Shown here one piece after another: positions 14,170 to 15,915 of a stretch of DNA of 15,915 bases; the stretch's first letter is position 1, and each line of letters opens with the position of its first letter. The notes under the pieces are model-generated. The model did no database searches and was not told the DNA's origin. It saw nothing but the letters and a program-made list of their open reading frames with translations. This DNA is from Alloprevotella sp. GTDB lineage: Bacteria > Bacteroidota > Bacteroidia > Bacteroidales > Bacteroidaceae. The DNA lies in assembly GCA_015259235.1 (NCBI GenBank), contig JABZGM010000024.1:277-16191 (forward strand), in the 5' to 3' direction. Both the position numbers and the translations under genes were made by a program.

Positions 14170-15618
14170 CTGCGGGTTGCCGCTGATCATGTCGGTTCCC
14201 AAATTGTCTTGCGACAAAGCATCAGGAATACAACGAATAGTAGCTTGTGTGTCTGCTTTTAGTTGTTCTTCCGTTTCGGAAGTTCCATCCCAATCGTAGA
14301 TGAAGAAGCCACCGTCTTTGATGCGTTCTTTGAAATCATCGTAAGTGGTGCAAGTATAGGTCTTTTCTTCGCGAAGTTTCAAAGCCTTTTGATAAATGTT
14401 TTCTTGGATTTCTTCCAACAAAGCAACGACCTTTTCTTCAATACCTTCAAAAGAGAGAGTTTCTTTCTCCAAGGTGTCGCGGCGCATCACCTCAATGGTG
14501 CCGTTTTCTAAATCACGTCCTCCCATTACGAGACGAACGGGAACACCCTTCAATTCGTAATCAGCAAACTTAAATCCAGGACGCTTGTTTTCTGCATTGT
14601 CATACTTCACGCGGATACCCTTAGCCTGAAGTTTTTTAGCCAATTCTCCAAGCACTGCATCAAACTTTTCTTGTTCGCCATTCTTGAAAATAGGAACAAT
14701 GACTACTTGAATGGGTGCTACGTGTGGAGGAAGTACTAAACCGTTATCATCAGAGTGGCTCATAATCAAGGCACCCATCAAACGAGTTGAGACTCCCCAA
14801 GATGTAGCCCAAGCATATTCTTCTTGGTTATCCTTGTTGACAAATTTCACGTCAAAGGCCTTACCGAAGTTTTGTCCAAGGAAGTGAGAAGTACCACTTT
14901 GCAACGCCTTACCATCTTGCATCATTCCCTCAATGGTGTATGTTTCAAGTGCTCCTGCAAAGCGTTCATTTGCACTCTTCACGCCTTTCACCATAGGAAT
15001 AGCCAAAACATCTTTGGCAAAATCAGCATAAACATCGAGCATTTGCTTGGCACGTGCTTCAGCTTCTTCGCGAGTAGCGTGAGCGGTATGCCCTTCTTGC
15101 CAGAGGAATTCAGAGGTACGTAAGAATAGACGCGTACGCATTTCCCAACGCATCACGTTGCACCATTGGTTGCACAACAAAGGAAGATCGCGCCAAGACT
15201 GAATCCAACCACGGAAAGTGTTCCAAATGGTGGTTTCAGAGGTAGGACGAATGATGAGTTCTTCTTCCAACTTAGCCGCTGGGTCAACAACAACGCCGTT
15301 ACCTTCTTCGTTTGTTTTGAGACGATAGTGAGTTACGACAGCACATTCCTTGGCAAATCCCTCAACGTGTTCAGCTTCTTTGGAGAGATAGCTCTTGGGG
15401 ATAAGGAGAGGGAAATAAGCATTTTGCACCCCGGTTGCTTTGAAACGAGCATCAAGATTTTGCTGAATGCTTTCCCAGATGGCATAACCATAAGGCTTAA
15501 TTACCATACACCCACGCACGGGCGACTGCTCTGCGAGGTCTGCTTTTACCACCAATTCGTTGTACCAACGCGAATAGTCAACGCTGCGTTTGGTAAGATC
15601 TTTGAGTTCTTTGGCCAT
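14167..15618 (-). CDS. proS: Prolyl-tRNA synthetase, archaeal/eukaryotic type, C-terminus frameshifted
   Basis: Charges tRNA-Pro with proline. The 483-residue class II synthetase shows the Pro-binding TXE region (RPTSET, 124-129), motif 2 (about 157-177, ending LWQEGHTAH), motif 3 (about 276-300), an anticodon-binding domain (about 300-400) and most of the C-terminal domain. It lacks the long insertion of the bacterial-type enzyme. The frame ends ...ISGNPQ-TAG, but the last ten residues of the family, closing in a conserved Tyr, lie in another frame directly after. This implies a one-base deletion near 14170-14173. In related structures the C-terminal Tyr reaches toward the active site, so the change could matter. 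The start, MAKELKDLTKRS, is typical, and a consensus promoter lies 73 bases upstream. Confidence 0.93.
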   Translation of the reverse strand: MAKELKDLTKRSVDYSRWYNELVVKADLAEQSPVRGCMVIKPYGYAIWESIQQNLDARFKATGVQNAYFPLLIPKSYLSKEAEHVEGFAKECAVVTHYRLKTNEEGNGVVVDPAAKLEEELIIRPTSETTIWNTFRGWIQSWRDLPLLCNQWCNVMRWEMRTRLFLRTSEFLWQEGHTAHATREEAEARAKQMLDVYADFAKDVLAIPMVKGVKSANERFAGALETYTIEGMMQDGKALQSGTSHFLGQNFGKAFDVKFVNKDNQEEYAWATSWGVSTRLMGALIMSHSDDNGLVLPPHVAPIQVVIVPIFKNGEQEKFDAVLGELAKKLQAKGIRVKYDNAENKRPGFKFADYELKGVPVRLVMGGRDLENGTIEVMRRDTLEKETLSFEGIEEKVVALLEEIQENIYQKALKLREEKTYTCTTYDDFKERIKDGGFFIYDWDGTSETEEQLKADTQATIRCIPDALSQDNLGTDMISGNPQ

Positions 15619-15690
15619 TATAATAGAAAATGTGTCTTGTTACTTCATAATGTTTTGTCAAACGATGTCCGACTGTGACAGATTTCTCCG

Positions 15691-15698
15691 CAAATTTA
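15691..15698 (-). promoter_or_regulatory. Bacteroidota-type -7 promoter element for proS
   Basis: Minus-strand TAAATTTG matches TAnnTTTG, about 73 bases before the proS ATG. The -33 region is weak. It lies in the 106-base gap after the upstream laccase-domain gene and could also drive the genes downstream of proS. Confidence 0.6.
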
Positions 15699-15724
15699 CG
15701 AATAATTGCTGAGATACGCCTAAG

Positions 15725-15915
15725 TTATTGCAGCAAAATGCCATTAAAGATACGTCCTGACTCGATTCCTAATCGGCGTGCTGAGAAAAAACTATCTGCA
15801 TGTTCATAGGTATCAACGCCTGCTATTTGGATATTCTGCAAGGATATACCTGCGCTTTCTAAGTCGAAAGCCACTGCAGCCCACAAATCGATGTGAGGTT
15901 TCGCAAATTGTTTCA
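15725..15915 (-). CDS. pgeF: PgeF/YfiH-type laccase-domain protein, C-terminal fragment (cut by window edge)
   Basis: The last 62 codons of a gene running off the right edge. The end, with KPHIDLWAA, AGVDTYEHADSFFSARRLG and SGRIFNGILLQ before TAA, matches the C-terminus of the YfiH/PgeF family (purine nucleoside phosphorylase/peptidoglycan-editing type, once called polyphenol oxidase). The catalytic His and Cys residues of the family are mostly in the missing part, so activity cannot be judged. I recall this gene next to proS in other Bacteroidales. Confidence 0.82.
   Translation of the reverse strand, partial: KQFAKPHIDLWAAVAFDLESAGISLQNIQIAGVDTYEHADSFFSARRLGIESGRIFNGILLQ

Noticed and set aside
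14165..14180. Programmed ribosomal frameshift in proS
   Set aside because: No slippery heptamer or clear downstream structure, and the Gln tRNA could not re-pair after a -1 slip; a one-base deletion or sequence error is simpler.
1..15915. CRISPR array, insertion sequence, prophage or defence system
   Set aside because: No spacer-repeat pattern, transposase, integrase, terminal repeats or defence-type domains seen on either strand.

Overview
The window looks like a chromosomal segment from a Bacteroidales bacterium, possibly Prevotellaceae-like, although the exact genus cannot be fixed by eye. The evidence is: a Na+-translocating NADH:quinone reductase (nqr) operon, a SusA-type periplasmic GH13 enzyme, a short archaeal/eukaryotic-type prolyl-tRNA synthetase, a DUF1599–DoxX–tpiA–SPOR–folE gene order that I recall from Bacteroidales genomes, promoter -7 elements matching TAnnTTTG, and almost no Shine-Dalgarno sequences. 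There are no phage, IS, CRISPR, rRNA or tRNA signals. It is core-genome DNA.

Layout. (1) 18-4498, + strand: nqrB-nqrC-nqrD-nqrE-nqrF, tightly spaced and ending in a strong hairpin terminator; nqrA must lie upstream. (2) 4577-6430, +: a SusA-like neopullulanase/cyclomaltodextrinase without other sus genes beside it. (3) 6431-7350: a 920-bp stretch without a gene, holding a long hairpin, an imperfect 42-bp tandem repeat with a second hairpin, then a promoter and a repeat-bearing leader for the next genes. (4) 7351-8645, +: ribE (riboflavin synthase) and nth (endonuclease III), closed by a bidirectional terminator. (5) 8717-9883, -: a PepSY-type membrane protein with its own consensus promoter. 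(6) 10197-15618, -, read from right to left: proS, a DUF1599 protein, a DoxX-type membrane protein, tpiA, a SPOR-domain protein and folE. (7) 15725-15915, -: the C-terminal end of a PgeF/YfiH-type laccase-domain protein, cut by the window edge.

How the genes work together. NqrB-F with the missing NqrA form the respiratory sodium pump. RibE makes the riboflavin that becomes the FMN, FAD and riboflavin cofactors of that pump, though the two loci are separately transcribed. The remaining genes are housekeeping: glycolysis (tpiA), pterin synthesis (folE), translation (proS) and DNA repair (nth).

The main point of interest is in the minus-strand cluster, where three neighbouring genes depart from their expected form within about 3.3 kb. 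The DoxX membrane protein reads in frame, without a stop, into triosephosphate isomerase, giving a 679-residue ORF. The SPOR gene has an in-frame TAG where I expect a conserved Trp codon, with a clean homologous continuation after it. proS ends early through what looks like a one-base deletion, and its usual C-terminal ending is still present in another frame. Either this is real gene remodelling or decay, or it reflects sequence errors; read-level checking would decide. I did not find convincing evidence of a wholly new biological system.
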